Source: Alphaproteobacteria bacterium
GTDB lineage: Bacteria > Pseudomonadota > Alphaproteobacteria > DSM-16000 > Inquilinaceae
Direction: 5' to 3'
Assembly (NCBI GenBank): GCA_028284045.1
Contig: JANQSN010000050.1
Location: forward strand, 29,162 to 93,161
DNA: 64,000 nt
Shown here: one piece after another, positions 1-12,656 of the stretch
How the letters are laid out: each line of letters begins with the position of its first letter
Position numbering within the stretch: position 1 is the first letter of the stretch
Translations under genes and position numbers: made by a program
Notes under the pieces: model-generated
What the model was told of the DNA's origin: nothing
Databases searched by the model: none
What the model saw: the letters and a program-made list of their open reading frames with translations, nothing else

Positions 1-508
1 CGATGTTCTTCAGGAAATGGATGCCGTATCCCTGGGCGGAGATATCTACCGCGCGGCCCAGCTTGTGGTAGCTGTTCTGCGCCGCCCCCTCCGAGCGCAG
101 GAGCTGGTTGGTGCGCTCCGTGCGATAGGCGGAGTGGATGTTCAGCACCACGGAGATGCCGTGAACGCGCACATAGTTGCGGTGGACCTGCCAGAGGACG
201 TCGAACAGGGCCGGATCCATCTCGATCGCCGCGGCCTCGCGGTGGTCGCGCATCAGCCAGTTGAGCCGCGGCAGCACCCGCGCGATATAGCCTTCGCCGT
301 TGAAATAGGCGTCGTGGAAGCGCTCGCCGGTATGCGGGTTGTAGAGGTTCAGCACCCGCGGTGCGCCAGGCGACGGCAGGGCCGGTCGCGCGATCAGCGC
401 CGCGCCCAGCCCGGCGGCCAGGCCGCACAAGACCTGCCGCCGGCCGGGATCGGCGGGCGGGGCGGCCTTGGTCTGGCGGTCGTTGGTCTGGACGTCGGGT
501 GCTGGCAT
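1..508 (-). CDS. Tat-exported DUF882/YcbK-type M15-like peptidase, partial (3' end outside window)
   Basis: Probable periplasmic murein peptidase-like protein of the DUF882/YcbK group. The minus-strand frame opens with ATG at 508. Residues about 23-42 form a twin-arginine signal (GRRQVLCGLAAGLGAALIA). The mature part contains LNLYNPHTGE, a tract around LPRLNWLMRDHRE, and SAYRTERTN. It then has SYHKLGRAVDIS, the H-x-x-G-x-A-x-D metal-binding pattern of LAS/M15 peptidases. The C-terminus is lost at the left edge, so the second metal ligands cannot be checked. In related bacteria such proteins act on cell-wall peptides. Family placement is solid, substrate is inferred. It diverges from the rsmB frame on the other strand. 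Confidence 0.85.
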   Translation of the reverse strand, partial: MPAPDVQTNDRQTKAAPPADPGRRQVLCGLAAGLGAALIARPALPSPGAPRVLNLYNPHTGERFHDAYFNGEGYIARVLPRLNWLMRDHREAAAIEMDPALFDVLWQVHRNYVRVHGISVVLNIHSAYRTERTNQLLRSEGAAQNSYHKLGRAVDISAQGYGIHFLKNI

Positions 509-1980
509 TCGCTGTCCGATACGGGGGCAGCCGGCGGCGCGTCGACCGTATCCGTACCATAGCCGCGCGCTCGCCTCCCAGACTCTCCCAACCCGTTGAA
601 GGAATTCCTAAGATCGCCGACGGTCCCGACAAGCGTCCCACGCGCGCCCGCACCGGCCCCGCCCGCCGCCGCCCCTCCGGACCCGGGCCGGCCGGGCTGG
701 CGGCCCGGCGCCGCGCGCTCGCCCTGATCGCCGGCGTGCTCGACGGCCAGCGGCCGCTGGACGAGGCGGCGGCGCCCGCCGCCGCGCCGCGCGACCGCGC
801 CTTCGCTCGGCTGATCGCGCTGACGGTGCTACGCCGGATGGGCCAGCTCGACCGGCTGATCGCGGGCGCGCTGCCGCGCGGCCTGCCGCGCGGCCGCGCC
901 CCGGTCGGCCATCTGCTGCGCCTCGGCCTTGCCCAAGGCCTCTTCCTGGGCACGCCCCTGCACGCCGTGGTCGCAACGACGCTAGCACTGGCGGACGAGA
1001 CCGGCGGCGGCCGTATCAAAGGCCTGATCGACGCCACCTTGCGCCGCCTGGCGGCCGAGGGGCCGGCGCAGCTCGCCGCCCAGGACGCCGCCCGGCTGAA
1101 CACGCCCGCCTGGCTGTGGCAGCGCTGGGTCGCCCATTGGGGGGCGCCGGCGGCCCGCGCCATCGCCGAGGCGCATCTCGGCGAGCCGCCGCTCGACCTC
1201 ACGCTGAACCCCGCGGCCGATGGTGCCGCCCTCAACCACGCGGATTGGGCCGCCCGGCTCGACGCCGCCATGCTGCCGACCGGCGGCCTGCGCCGCGGCG
1301 CGGGCGGCGCGGTGGAGGCGTTGGCGGGTTATGAGGCGGGGACCTGGTGGGTGCAGGATGCCGCCGCCGCCCTGCCCGCCCGGCTGCTCGCCGCCGCGCC
1401 GGGGACGCGGGTCGTCGAGCTGTGCGCCGCCCCCGGCGGCAAGACCGCGCAGCTCGCCGCCGCCGGCGCCGACGTCATCGCCGTCGACCGCGCCGCCCCG
1501 CGGCTGGAGACCCTGCAGGCCAATCTCGACCGCCTCAGCCTCGCCGCGGCGCTGGTGGAAGCCGACGCCGCCGTCTGGCGGCCGCCCGCGCCGGTCTCCG
1601 CCGTGCTGCTGGACGCGCCCTGCTCGGCCACCGGCACCATCCGCCGCCACCCCGACATCGCGCGCCTGAAGCGCACCGGCGACCTGGCGGCGCTGGCCGA
1701 GGTTCAGCGCCGCCTGTTGGCCAATGCCGCGGCGATGCTGGCGCCGGGCGGCCGGTTGGTCTGGTGCACCTGCTCGCTGGAACCGGAGGAGGGCGAGGCG
1801 ACCAGCCGCACCGCCGCCGACACGCTGCCCCTGCTACCCGATCCCGTGCGGGCGGACGAACTGCCCGGGCTGGCCGAGGCGATCACGCCGGAAGGCTGGG
1901 TGCGCACGCTGCCCAGCCAGTGGGCCGATCGCGGCGGCCTCGACGGGTTTCATATCGCCCGCTTCCGGAAGATCAACTAA
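499..1980 (+). CDS. rsmB: 16S rRNA (cytosine-967-C5)-methyltransferase RsmB
   Basis: Methylates C967 of 16S rRNA using S-adenosylmethionine. The N-terminal NusB-like RNA-binding region begins around base 700. The Rossmann methyltransferase domain shows [17 protein letters not shown] (SAM binding), [17 protein letters not shown] with one conserved Cys, and [12 protein letters not shown] with the other. The start is uncertain. GTG at 499 is the last standard start codon in frame before the conserved domain, but it overlaps the opposite-strand gene at its 5' end. An ATC at 613, nine bases after GAAGGA, would give a protein of more usual length. The gene precedes rpe, a pairing common in Rhodospirillales. 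Function is confident; only the 5' end is in doubt. Confidence 0.9.
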   Translation: MLAFAVRYGGSRRRVDRIRTIAARSPPRLSQPVEGIPKIADGPDKRPTRARTGPARRRPSGPGPAGLAARRRALALIAGVLDGQRPLDEAAAPAAAPRDRAFARLIALTVLRRMGQLDRLIAGALPRGLPRGRAPVGHLLRLGLAQGLFLGTPLHAVVATTLALADETGGGRIKGLIDATLRRLAAEGPAQLAAQDAARLNTPAWLWQRWVAHWGAPAARAIAEAHLGEPPLDLTLNPAADGAALNHADWAARLDAAMLPTGGLRRGAGGAVEALAGYEAGTWWVQDAAAALPARLLAAAPGTRVVELCAAPGGKTAQLAAAGADVIAVDRAAPRLETLQANLDRLSLAAALVEADAAVWRPPAPVSAVLLDAPCSATGTIRRHPDIARLKRTGDLAALAEVQRRLLANAAAMLAPGGRLVWCTCSLEPEEGEATSRTAADTLPLLPDPVRADELPGLAEAITPEGWVRTLPSQWADRGGLDGFHIARFRKIN

Positions 1981-2011
1981 ACTCGTGAATTCGCAAGAGG
2001 AACCCGCGGTA

Positions 2012-2730
<719 letters not shown>

Positions 2731-2734
<4 letters not shown>

Positions 2735-4422
2735 CCAGCGTCACCGTCCCGCCCGACCTGCCCGCCGACACGGGCTCGCTTCGGCCCGGCCTGCGCCGCG
2801 GGCTCGCCCGCTATCTCTTCGCCTCGCGCTTCTACCCGCTGACCCTGCCCGCCCGGGCGCCGGCGGAGCTGGCCGCCGTACCGCCCGACCTGTGGCCCGG
2901 CGATGCGGAATGGGGCGCCCGGCTGGTGTTCGGCGCCTTCCGGGTCGGCGGGCTGGAGCTGACCGGCGAGGGCGCGCCGTGGGACGCCGACGGCCTGGCC
3001 GCGCCGGTGCTGGCCGATCTGCACAGCTTCGAATGGCTGCGCGACCTGCGCGCGATGGGCGGCGATGCAGCCCGCCGGCGCGCCCGCCAGCTCACCGAGG
3101 GCTGGATGGCGCGCTACGACCGCTGGGACCCGCTGATCTGGCGCCCGGACGTGCTCGGCCGGCGCCTGTTCGCCTGGCTGCAGAGCCACGATTTCTTCAT
3201 CGCCAGCGCCGCCGACGACTTCCGCGACCGGCTGTTCCGCAGCCTGTCGCGCCAAGTGCGCCATCTCGGCCGCGACCTGCCGGACACGTTGGCGGGACCT
3301 GAGCGCCTGGCCGCCCTGAAGGGGCTGGTCGCCGGCCATCTGGCGCTGGACCAGGCGGGCCGGGTCGCCCAGGCGCTGGCCTTGGTGGACCGCACGGCGG
3401 CGCGCCAGCTTCTGCCCGATGGCGGGCACGCCGCGCGCAACCCGGCCGCCGCGCTGGACGCCCTGCGCCATCTGGTGGACCTGCGCGCGCTGGTGCACGC
3501 CGCCCGGCAGGCCGGCCACGCCTGCCCCGAGCTGCCGGAGACCGTGCGCCTGGGCATCGACCGGCTGGGGCCGGCGGTGCGCATGCTGCGCCATGCCGAT
3601 GGCGGCTTCGCCCTGTTCAACGGCGCCGACGAAGGCCGCAAGCCGGCGATCGACGCCGTGCTGGCGCAGACCGCCGGCGGCCATCGCCCGCTCAAGTCGG
3701 CCCATGACTTCGGCTTCGAGCGCGTGCTGGCGCGGCGCACCTTGGCGATCATGGACACCGGTGGGCCGCCGCCGGCCGGGCTCGACCGGATGGCCCATGC
3801 CGCCCCGCTGGCCTTCGAGCTGTCGGTCGGCCGCCAGCGCCTGATCGTCAATTGCGGCGCCGCCACCGCGGCCGATCTGGAGGCCACCGCCTGGCCCTTC
3901 GTGCTGCGCGGCACGGCGGCCCATTCCACGGTGCAGGTCGCGGAGACCAACGCCCTGGCGGTGATGGCCGATGGCGGGCTCGACCAGCGGCCGGTGACGG
4001 TGACCGCCAGCCGCATCGACGGCGACGGTGGCACGCTGATCGACGCCAGCCACGACGCCTACCGGCCGCGCCTCGGCTTCATCCACCGCCGCCGGCTGTT
4101 CGTCGCCGACGCCGGCGACGCCGTGCGCGGCGAGGACACACTGATGGGCCTCGGCGCGCCGGTTGCCTTCGTCGCCCGCTTCCACCTGCATCCCAGCGTC
4201 AAGGTCGCCCTGCTGGCCGGCGGCACGGCGGTGCTGCTGCGTCCGCCGGTCGGGCCGGGTTGGAAGCTCAGCGGCGGCGGCGCCACCCTGGCCCTGGAGG
4301 AGAGCGTCTATCTCGGCGACGGCGAGACCCGCCGGCGGACGAGCCAGATCACGCTGACCGCCACCAGCGACGAGACCGGCGGCACGCTCACCTGGGCGCT
4401 CAGCCGGGAGGCACGGGTCTGA
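2731..4422 (+). CDS. heparinase II/III-like family protein
   Basis: A 563-residue protein of the heparinase II/III-like group that sits beside rpe and purH in many Rhodospirillales. The first half is an alpha-helical toroid-like region ([15 protein letters not shown], then [25 protein letters not shown]). The second half has the beta-sandwich signature: [10 protein letters not shown], the [11 protein letters not shown] stretch, and repeated HS/DASHDAY strands. No signal peptide is visible. Members are predicted lyases for uronate polysaccharides, but the chromosomal proteins in this context are uncharacterised, so the substrate is unknown. The start ATG overlaps the rpe stop by 4 nt. It may take part in exopolysaccharide turnover; that is inference. 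Confidence 0.85.
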
Positions 4423-4448
4423 GCCCGGGGGACCCGAGCGCCGGCGCA

Positions 4449-4511
4449 CCGCCCCCGATCGGCGAGGCGCCGCCCCCGATCGGCGAGGCGCCGCCCCCGA
4501 TCGGCGAGGCG
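4449..4511 (+). repeat. three perfect 21-bp direct repeats
   Basis: Three identical head-to-tail 21-bp units (4449-4469, 4470-4490, 4491-4511). In the downstream cyclase frame each encodes PPPIGEA. The array lies between the heparinase-like stop and the first ATG of the cyclase. The frame is open right through, so the repeat is either an N-terminal proline-rich extension or part of the leader. Confidence 0.95.
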
Positions 4512-4550
4512 CCGAGCCTCGCCAGCGCCGCCGCGGCGCTCACCGGCCGC

Positions 4551-6056
4551 ATGGAAGGCCGCCTGGCCGCCGCCTTTGCGGAGGAGGAGCGCCGCGGCCT
4601 GATGCTGGCCGGCAAGGTGCGCGCCGCCGGCATGCTGGTCATCCTGGTCTGGCTGATCGTGCAGGGACCCGAAGGCGCCGCCGCCACCGCCTATGAGGCG
4701 GGGCTGATCTTAGTCTTCCTGTTCAGCGGTCTGGCGCATCTCATCCTGGTCTGGCGCCGGCACGCGCCGATCTGGGTGACCATGGGGTTCGTCACCCTCG
4801 ATTCGGCCTTTCTCGGCGTCGTCATGGTGATCCCCAACCCCTTCGCTGGCGTGCCCATCGACCCGGCGACGACCATCACCAACGCCTATTTCGTGGCTTT
4901 CTATCTCCTGTTGATGCAGGCCACCTTCAGCTACCAGGCCCGCCTGGTCGTCTATACCGGCGCCGTCATCTGTGTGACCTGGGCGCTGGTCCTGGCCTAT
5001 GCGCTCAGCCTGCCCGGCACGCGATCGGAATTCTCCTTCCCCGGCGGCCTCGACTGGCCGGCGCTGATCGCCGTGATCGACCAGCCCGGCTTTCTCTACA
5101 CCGCGGAATGGCTGCTGCAGATCATCGTCACCGGCATCGTCACCGCCGGGCTGTCGCTGGTGGTGATCCGCGCCCGCACGGTCGCCATGTCGCGTGCGTC
5201 GGCGGAGCGGGCGCGCGCCAACCTCGCCTGCTATTTCCCGCCGGCCATCGTCGACCTGCTGGCCGACCGGGAGCAGGATTTCGGCCTGATGCGCCGCCAG
5301 GAGGTCGCCGTGCTGTTCGCCGATATCCGCGGCTTCACCCGGCTGGCGGAGGCGGCGACGCCGGAGCGGGTGATGGAGCTGCTGCGCGGCTTCCACGCCC
5401 GCATGGAGGCGGCCGTGTTCACTCATGGCGGGATGATGGAGAAGTATATCGGCGACGCCATGCTGGCGACCTTCGGGGCACCGCGGCCAGGGCCGCGCGA
5501 CGCCGCCGATGCGCTGGCCTGCGCGCGCGACATGCTGGAGCGCATGGCCGACTGGAACGCCGACCGGGCTGCCGCCGGGGAGGTGCCGCTGTCCATCGGC
5601 ATCGGGCTCGCCTACGGGCCGGCGGTGCAGGGCGATATCGGCACCGGCCGGTCCATGGCCTTCGCGGTGATCGGCGACACCGTCAACACCGCCGCCCGGC
5701 TGCAGACGCTGGCCGGCCGCAGCGGCTGGGCGGCGATCATCGCCGACGGCGTGGTCGCCCGCGTCGGTGCGGAACTGGGGCCGGCGGCCGCGGCGGCGCT
5801 GGCCGGCCTCACCGATCTCGGGGCGCGCCGGGTGCGCGGCCGCGAGGCGCCGATCCGCCTGTGGGGCCTCGGGCCCGCGGCCGGGGGTCGCGCCGGACCG
5901 GTCGACGCCGGCCGTTCGCCGGCGGTCGGGGCCGGGAACGCCGCGCTTGCGACGCCGCGGCGAAGGGCGCAGGGTCTGCCCGCCGGGACGCAAGACGCCG
6001 ATCCGGCACCGGGCCGGGGCGGCGAGCGCGATCCCGGCGAGCGTGAAGCAGGCTAG
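4551..6056 (+). CDS. membrane-bound class III adenylate/guanylate cyclase
   Basis: Predicted to make cAMP from ATP at the inner membrane. About six hydrophobic segments occupy the first 215 residues (for example AAGMLVILVWLIVQ and TNAYFVAFYLLLMQATF). A class III cyclase domain follows from about residue 250. It has VLFADIRGFTRLAEAATPE with the first metal Asp, MEKYIGDAMLATFGAP with the Lys expected for adenine recognition and the second metal Asp, and GDTVNTAARLQ. The tail is low-complexity Arg/Ala/Pro. ATG at 4551 is the first standard start. The frame is open back to a CTG that overlaps the previous stop as CTGA, which would add the PPPIGEA repeats. The N-terminal sensory role is unknown. 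Confidence 0.9.
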   Translation: MEGRLAAAFAEEERRGLMLAGKVRAAGMLVILVWLIVQGPEGAAATAYEAGLILVFLFSGLAHLILVWRRHAPIWVTMGFVTLDSAFLGVVMVIPNPFAGVPIDPATTITNAYFVAFYLLLMQATFSYQARLVVYTGAVICVTWALVLAYALSLPGTRSEFSFPGGLDWPALIAVIDQPGFLYTAEWLLQIIVTGIVTAGLSLVVIRARTVAMSRASAERARANLACYFPPAIVDLLADREQDFGLMRRQEVAVLFADIRGFTRLAEAATPERVMELLRGFHARMEAAVFTHGGMMEKYIGDAMLATFGAPRPGPRDAADALACARDMLERMADWNADRAAAGEVPLSIGIGLAYGPAVQGDIGTGRSMAFAVIGDTVNTAARLQTLAGRSGWAAIIADGVVARVGAELGPAAAAALAGLTDLGARRVRGREAPIRLWGLGPAAGGRAGPVDAGRSPAVGAGNAALATPRRRAQGLPAGTQDADPAPGRGGERDPGEREAG

Positions 6057-6065
6057 ACGGCTGAC

Positions 6066-7661
6066 ATGGCGGACGATCGGGTGGTGATCCGGCGGGCACT
6101 GATCTCGGTGTCCGACAAGCGGGACCTGGTGCAACTGGCGACCTTCCTCGCCGATCGCGGGGTGGAGATCATCTCCACCGGCGGCACGGCGCGCACGCTG
6201 GACGAGGCCGACGTGCCGGTGCACGAGGTCTCCAGCGTCACCGGCTTCCCGGAGATCATGGACGGCCGGGTGAAGACCCTGCATCCGAAGATCCATGGCG
6301 GGCTGCTGGCGCGGCGCGACAGCGAGGTGCATCTCGACCAGCTCACCGACTATGCGATCCAGCCGATCGACCTGATGGTCTGCAACCTCTACCCGTTCGA
6401 GGAGACGGTGCGCCGCTCCGCCGACGGGGCCGCGGCGATCGAGGCGATCGATATCGGCGGCGTGGCGATGATCCGCGCCGCCGCCAAGAACCATGAGTTC
6501 GTCACCGTCGCCACCGACCCCGACGACTACGCGACCCTGCTGGCGGAGCTGGAGGCGGAAGACGGCGCGACGACCGGGTCCTTGCGCCGCCGCCTCGCCG
6601 CCGCCGCCTTCGCCCGCACCGCCGCCTTCGATGCCGCCGTCGCCACCTGGTTCGCCGGCGAGCTGGGCGAGCCGCTCGCCCCGCATATCGCGCTGGCCGG
6701 CCGGCGTACGGAGCCGCTGCGCTATGGCGAGAACCCGCACCAGGCCGCCGCCCTTTACCGCACGGCCGAGGCGCGGCCCGGGGCGGCCAGCGCCCGCCAA
6801 CTGCACGGCCGCCAGCTGAGCTACAACAACCTGAACGACACCGACGCGGCCTACGAGCTGGTGGCGGAGTTCGACCCCGCCCGCCCCGCAGTGGTGATCG
6901 TCAAGCACGCCAATCCCTGCGGTGTGGCCGTCGCCGACAGCCAGGCGGACGCTTACACCCGTGCGCTGGCCGCCGATCCGGTCAGCGCCTTCGGCGGCAT
7001 CGTCGCCTTCAACACGGCGCTCGAAGCGGCGACCGCGACGGCGTTGGCGGAGTTGTTCGTGGAGGTGGTGATCGCGCCGGAGATCAGCCCGGAAGCGCTC
7101 GCCATCCTGTCGGCGAAGGCCAATCTCCGCCTGTTGTCGGCCGGCGGCCTGCCCGACCCGGCGGCACCGGGCGTGGTGGCGCGCAGCCTCGCCGGCGGCC
7201 TGCTGGTGCAGAGCCGCGACGACGGGCGCCTGGGCGATCCGGCGGCGCTGAAGGTGGTGACCGACCGCGCGCCCACCGCGGCGGAGCTGGCGGACCTCGC
7301 CTTCGCCTGGTCGGTGGTCAAGCATGTCAAGTCCAACGCCATCGTCTTCGCGCGCGACGGCGCGGTGGTCGGTGTCGGTGCCGGGCAGATGAGCCGGGTG
7401 GACAGCGCCCGCCTCGCCGCCGGCAAGGCCGACGAGGTAGGCGCGGCGGCCGGCGAGCCGGCGGGCGCGCGCACCAAGGGCGCGGTGGTGGCGTCGGACG
7501 CCTTCTTCCCCTTCCCCGATGGGCTGGAGGCGGTGGCGGCGGCCGGCGCGACGGCGGTGATCCAGCCCGGCGGCTCGGTGCGCGACGCGGACGTGATCGC
7601 TGCCGCCAACCGCGCCGGCATGGCCATGGTGCTCACCGGCATGCGGCATTTCCGGCACTAG
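6066..7661 (+). CDS. purH: bifunctional AICAR transformylase / IMP cyclohydrolase PurH
   Basis: Catalyses the last two steps of IMP synthesis. The 531-residue length is standard. The N-terminal MGS-like cyclohydrolase domain has [40 protein letters not shown] and GGLLARRD. The transformylase half has [40 protein letters not shown], the VKSNAIVFA stretch, [10 protein letters not shown] and SDAFFPFPD, and ends at [11 protein letters not shown] at 6066 lies just after the cyclase stop, so it probably sits in the same transcript as rsmB-rpe. Confidence 0.98.
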   Translation: MADDRVVIRRALISVSDKRDLVQLATFLADRGVEIISTGGTARTLDEADVPVHEVSSVTGFPEIMDGRVKTLHPKIHGGLLARRDSEVHLDQLTDYAIQPIDLMVCNLYPFEETVRRSADGAAAIEAIDIGGVAMIRAAAKNHEFVTVATDPDDYATLLAELEAEDGATTGSLRRRLAAAAFARTAAFDAAVATWFAGELGEPLAPHIALAGRRTEPLRYGENPHQAAALYRTAEARPGAASARQLHGRQLSYNNLNDTDAAYELVAEFDPARPAVVIVKHANPCGVAVADSQADAYTRALAADPVSAFGGIVAFNTALEAATATALAELFVEVVIAPEISPEALAILSAKANLRLLSAGGLPDPAAPGVVARSLAGGLLVQSRDDGRLGDPAALKVVTDRAPTAAELADLAFAWSVVKHVKSNAIVFARDGAVVGVGAGQMSRVDSARLAAGKADEVGAAAGEPAGARTKGAVVASDAFFPFPDGLEAVAAAGATAVIQPGGSVRDADVIAAANRAGMAMVLTGMRHFRH

Positions 7662-7684
7662 CAAGTCACCGAAGAAGGCGGCTG

Positions 7685-8578
7685 ATGCGCAGCACTACGC
7701 AGTTCCGCCGGCTGGTCGAGGCGCCGGAGATGCTGGTGCTGCCCGGCGTCGCCGACGCGCTGGGCGCGCGCATCGCTGCCGAGTGCGGGGCCCGCGCCAT
7801 CGTCTGCGGCGGCTATGCGGCGACCGCCACCCTTCTCGGCAAGCCCGACACCTCGCTGCTGGGCATGGCGGAGCTGGCCGACCACTACGCCCGCCTGGTC
7901 GATGCGTCGGGCCTGCCGGTCTTCGCCGACGGGGACACCGGCTTCGGCAATGTCTCGCAGGTCGCGCGGATGACGCGGGCCTACGAGCGGGCGGGCGTTG
8001 CCGGCTTCTTCATCGAGGACCAGGTTTTCCCCAAGCGCTGCGGGCACATGGCCGGCAAGGCGGTGGTGCCGGCGGCGGAGATGGTGGCGCGGCTGAAGGC
8101 GGCGCTGGACGCCCGCGTCGACGGCGACCTGGTGATCATGGCGCGCACCGACGCGAACGCCGTGGAGGGGTTCGAGGCGGCCTTGGAGCGCGCCCATCTC
8201 TACCGCGAGGCCGGCGCCGACGCCCTGTTCGTCGAGGCGCCGCGGAGCGAGGCGGAACTGGCCCGCGTGCCCGCGGCGCTCGACGCGCCCTGCATGGTCA
8301 ACAACATCGAAGGCGGGCTGACGCCGCTGTTGCCGCCGGACCGGCTGGCCGCCATGGGCTACGCCATCTCCGTCTTCGCGGTGACCATGCCCTACGCGAT
8401 GGCCCGGGTGATGCGCCGGGTGCTGTCGACCCTGCTGGCCGACGGCACCAGCGCCGCGCTGTCCGCCGAGTTGGTGGCCTTCGACGACTTCAACGCGCTG
8501 GTCGGCCTGCCGGAGGTGCGGGCTGCGGAGGCGCGCTTGGCCGACGCCACCGCCGCGGTCGTCGGGCGGCGCCGGTGA
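7685..8578 (+). CDS. isocitrate lyase / PEP-mutase superfamily lyase (2-methylisocitrate lyase-like)
   Basis: A 297-residue TIM-barrel enzyme of the PEP mutase/isocitrate lyase superfamily, cleaving or rearranging small alpha-hydroxy or oxaloacetate-type acids with Mg2+. Visible motifs are LPGVADALGARI, FADGDTGFGN (metal-binding Asp), the active loop EDQVFPKRCGHMAGK with the catalytic Cys in KRCGH, IMARTDAN, and ADALFVEAP. The KRCGH loop favours a lyase of the methylisocitrate or carboxyvinyl-phosphonate type over a PEP mutase. No prp genes are nearby, so the true substrate is open. It begins 23 bp after purH with a GAAGGCGG leader. Confidence 0.88.
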   Translation: MRSTTQFRRLVEAPEMLVLPGVADALGARIAAECGARAIVCGGYAATATLLGKPDTSLLGMAELADHYARLVDASGLPVFADGDTGFGNVSQVARMTRAYERAGVAGFFIEDQVFPKRCGHMAGKAVVPAAEMVARLKAALDARVDGDLVIMARTDANAVEGFEAALERAHLYREAGADALFVEAPRSEAELARVPAALDAPCMVNNIEGGLTPLLPPDRLAAMGYAISVFAVTMPYAMARVMRRVLSTLLADGTSAALSAELVAFDDFNALVGLPEVRAAEARLADATAAVVGRRR

Positions 8579-8621
8579 GCGCCGCCGCCGCGCCGGCATC
8601 ATCGCCTGGCTTGCCGCCTTC

Positions 8622-10499
<1,878 letters not shown>

Positions 10500-10537
10500 G
10501 GTGCGTCCACTCCCGTCGTCTTGGCGGCCGGCGGACC

Positions 10538-12121
10538 TCAGCCGCTCCCGGCGCCGAGGATCGCGCGGGCGGCGCGGATCGCCAGTGCGCAGGACGTCAA
10601 GGTCGGATTGCCGGCCGTGCTGGTCGGGATCATGCCGTTGCCGCCGAGATAGAGATTGTCGAAGCCCCAGACGCGGGAATTGGTGTCCGTCACGCTGTCC
10701 AAGTCGGAATGGCCCATGCGGTGCACGCCCATGAAATGGGCGGCCAGGCCGGGTGGCATGTATTGCGGCTCCGATCCCGGCAAGATGCCGCCCAGCAGGC
10801 CCGCGGCGTTCACCATGTCGCCGAACATCTGATGGATGCGCCGGCGGTCGCGCTCGCTCAACACGAACTCGAAGGTCGGCTGGGGCATGCCGAACTTGTC
10901 CCGGTTCGTGTCGTCGAAGACCACGCGGTTGTCGGCGTTGATGTCGGTCTGGGCGAAGAAGCGCAGATCCACCACCAGGCGGTCGTCGATGTCGGGGGGC
11001 AGGGCGCCATAGCTGAAGCTGTCCCGGTGGATCTGGGCGTGCCACTCGCGCTCCGGCGTGCAGGGCAGCCACAGCATGGGTGCCGGGTCGTGCATGGGGA
11101 TGGGCACCGGATCGTCTTCGCTGAGCGCGGCCTGCCGCTCCCGCCGCGCCATGTCCGCGATCTCCTCCACGACGTCGGCGCGCAGCACGACCTGGGTGAA
11201 GGTCATCGGGTGCTCGGTCAGGTAGCGGCCGAGCGCCGGCAGCTCATGGATCGCCGAGTTCCACAGGAGCTGCGGGGTCAGGATCGACCCGCAGGCGACG
11301 ACGAAGGTCTCCGCCTCGATGCGCAGCCGCTTCCAGTTCATAAGGTCGTCGACCACGGCATGGGTGATGCGCGGCCCGTCGCTCTCCAGCCGCAGCGCGC
11401 GGTGCTGCGGCAGCCAGCGAAAGCGATCGCCGTCATAGGGCGGATCGCGGTCGATCAGCGGCGCCAGGATCGTGTCGGACCCGGTCCACAGGACGAATTC
11501 GTCATTGTGCGCCATGCGCTCGCCGGCCACCGGCAGCGCCGCCACGTCGGGATAGGCCGCGCGCAGGCGCGCTTCCACGGCACGGTGGCGCAGGGCTTGG
11601 GAGAACACGTTGGTGTTGACGTTGAGCATCGGCTCCGCCTCGTCGTACAGCGCCGATAGCTCGTCGAACGGAACGGGGGCGTCGTGCCACTCCGCTTGCG
11701 GGTGGTAGCGTGGGGTGTTGCAGGTCCAGTGGGTGAACATGCCGCCGACCGCATAGGTTACGGCGGCGCCCGGCAGGTTCTTGGCGGGATCCTGGTGTGG
11801 GTTTTGACCATGCCGGATGGTGGGGCGCTGGCGGTCGGGCCGATAGGCGAAGGGGTTCAGGGTTGCCGAATAGCCGGTTTCCGGCACCACCGACGCCTGG
11901 TTCATGTTGCCCTGGATGACCCAGGTGAAACGGTCGATCTCCCGCTGGTAGACGAACGCGTTCTTCAGGTTCTCTCCCGGACGCTGCGAGAGCTGGGCAC
12001 CGGCGTCGATCATCAGGACGTTGCGGCCGGCCGGCACCAGGTGGCGGGCGAAGGTGCAGCCGATCGGGCCCATGCCGATGATCAGAACGTCGGTTTGGAG
12101 GGTGCTGTCGAACTCGCTCAC
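10538..12121 (-). CDS. pyranose 2-oxidase-like GMC flavoprotein
   Basis: A GMC-superfamily oxidase of 527 residues closest to pyranose 2-oxidases, which oxidise glucose or glycosides at C2 or C3 and reduce O2. Near the N-terminus is LIIGMGPIGCTFARHL (FAD Rossmann). VGGMFTHWTCNTP matches the T-H-W-T motif in which fungal enzymes bind FAD covalently, here His131. The C-terminus has MGVHRMG (His467) and TAGNPTLTS (Asn505), the catalytic His/Asn pair. The start is GTG at 12121, preceded by a near-perfect AGGGAGGT ribosome site. No export signal is visible. Some bacterial relatives act on C-glycosides, so glucose is not certain as substrate. Probably co-transcribed with the GH15 gene. Confidence 0.88.
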   Translation of the reverse strand: MSEFDSTLQTDVLIIGMGPIGCTFARHLVPAGRNVLMIDAGAQLSQRPGENLKNAFVYQREIDRFTWVIQGNMNQASVVPETGYSATLNPFAYRPDRQRPTIRHGQNPHQDPAKNLPGAAVTYAVGGMFTHWTCNTPRYHPQAEWHDAPVPFDELSALYDEAEPMLNVNTNVFSQALRHRAVEARLRAAYPDVAALPVAGERMAHNDEFVLWTGSDTILAPLIDRDPPYDGDRFRWLPQHRALRLESDGPRITHAVVDDLMNWKRLRIEAETFVVACGSILTPQLLWNSAIHELPALGRYLTEHPMTFTQVVLRADVVEEIADMARRERQAALSEDDPVPIPMHDPAPMLWLPCTPEREWHAQIHRDSFSYGALPPDIDDRLVVDLRFFAQTDINADNRVVFDDTNRDKFGMPQPTFEFVLSERDRRRIHQMFGDMVNAAGLLGGILPGSEPQYMPPGLAAHFMGVHRMGHSDLDSVTDTNSRVWGFDNLYLGGNGMIPTSTAGNPTLTSCALAIRAARAILGAGSG

Positions 12122-12620
12122 CGGTTACCTCCCTTGCGCGGATTTGCCGTGCCTGCCCGGACGCGAGCGGCGACGGTTTGGAGATCGTGCCCCAGACGGA
12201 CGCCGGGTCGTTCGAGCGACGCCGGACGTCACCCTGGGACGCGGTCCGTTGCCGGCAGGGGCGAAGACTTGGCGCAAAACACGAACACACAATCAGAGCA
12301 TACCTCTTTATGTCTGTGCTCTGCGCAAATTGACGTTTTGATTGCAAGATTCTAGTTTTGACAGGCGATTAGGGCGCCATGAATGACTGCGCTATGTCAA
12401 TCTGGAATCAGATTGAGAACAATGATTCAGTGTTGCGTGGTTCGTGCGACGCCAAGAAGCACCCCAGCCCTGAAATTGGTGATGTCTATTCTCTGTTTCG
12501 GACAAATCAGTTCCGCGTTGCTCGGGGCGCCGCAATGGTCGGCGCGATCAGGTAGGCGGTGCGGATCGGCATTGCGCCGGCCGGGTGGACCAGTAGGGCG
12601 CTCGTCTCCACAAGCCAGCG
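12122..12620. other. intergenic region with an AT-rich core and an inverted repeat
   Basis: About 500 bp between the pyranose oxidase-like gene (leftward) and marR (rightward). The core from about 12270 to 12520 is far richer in A/T than its surroundings. It contains an inverted repeat CAGAGCA (12294-12300) / TGCTCTG (12317-12323) that could bind a regulator of the oxidase gene. No convincing protein gene or RNA was seen. Confidence 0.5.
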
Positions 12621-12621
12621 G

Positions 12622-12652
12622 TTGACACGCGCCATTACCGGTATATACCGAT
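12622..12652 (+). promoter_or_regulatory. marR promoter with overlapping palindromic operator
   Basis: A perfect -35 hexamer TTGACA at 12622-12627 is followed 16 bp later by TATACC (12644-12649). A perfect palindrome CGGTATATACCG (12639-12650) covers the -10. The marR ATG begins at 12657, about where transcription should start, so the message would be leaderless. MarR proteins typically bind such palindromes over their own promoter. Confidence 0.65.
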
Positions 12653-12656
12653 ATAT

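Noticed and set aside
17..562. Plus-strand frame at the left edge
   Set aside because: It is antisense to the Tat-exported peptidase, which carries a clear H-x-x-G-x-A-x-D motif.
4710..7664. A 984-codon minus-strand frame across the cyclase and purH
   Set aside because: It is antisense to two well-supported genes and shows no domain, only His/Arg/Gly-rich composition.
12507..12635. A 42-residue minus-strand frame starting beside the marR operator
   Set aside because: No family, no ribosome site, and it overlaps the marR promoter; could not be supported.
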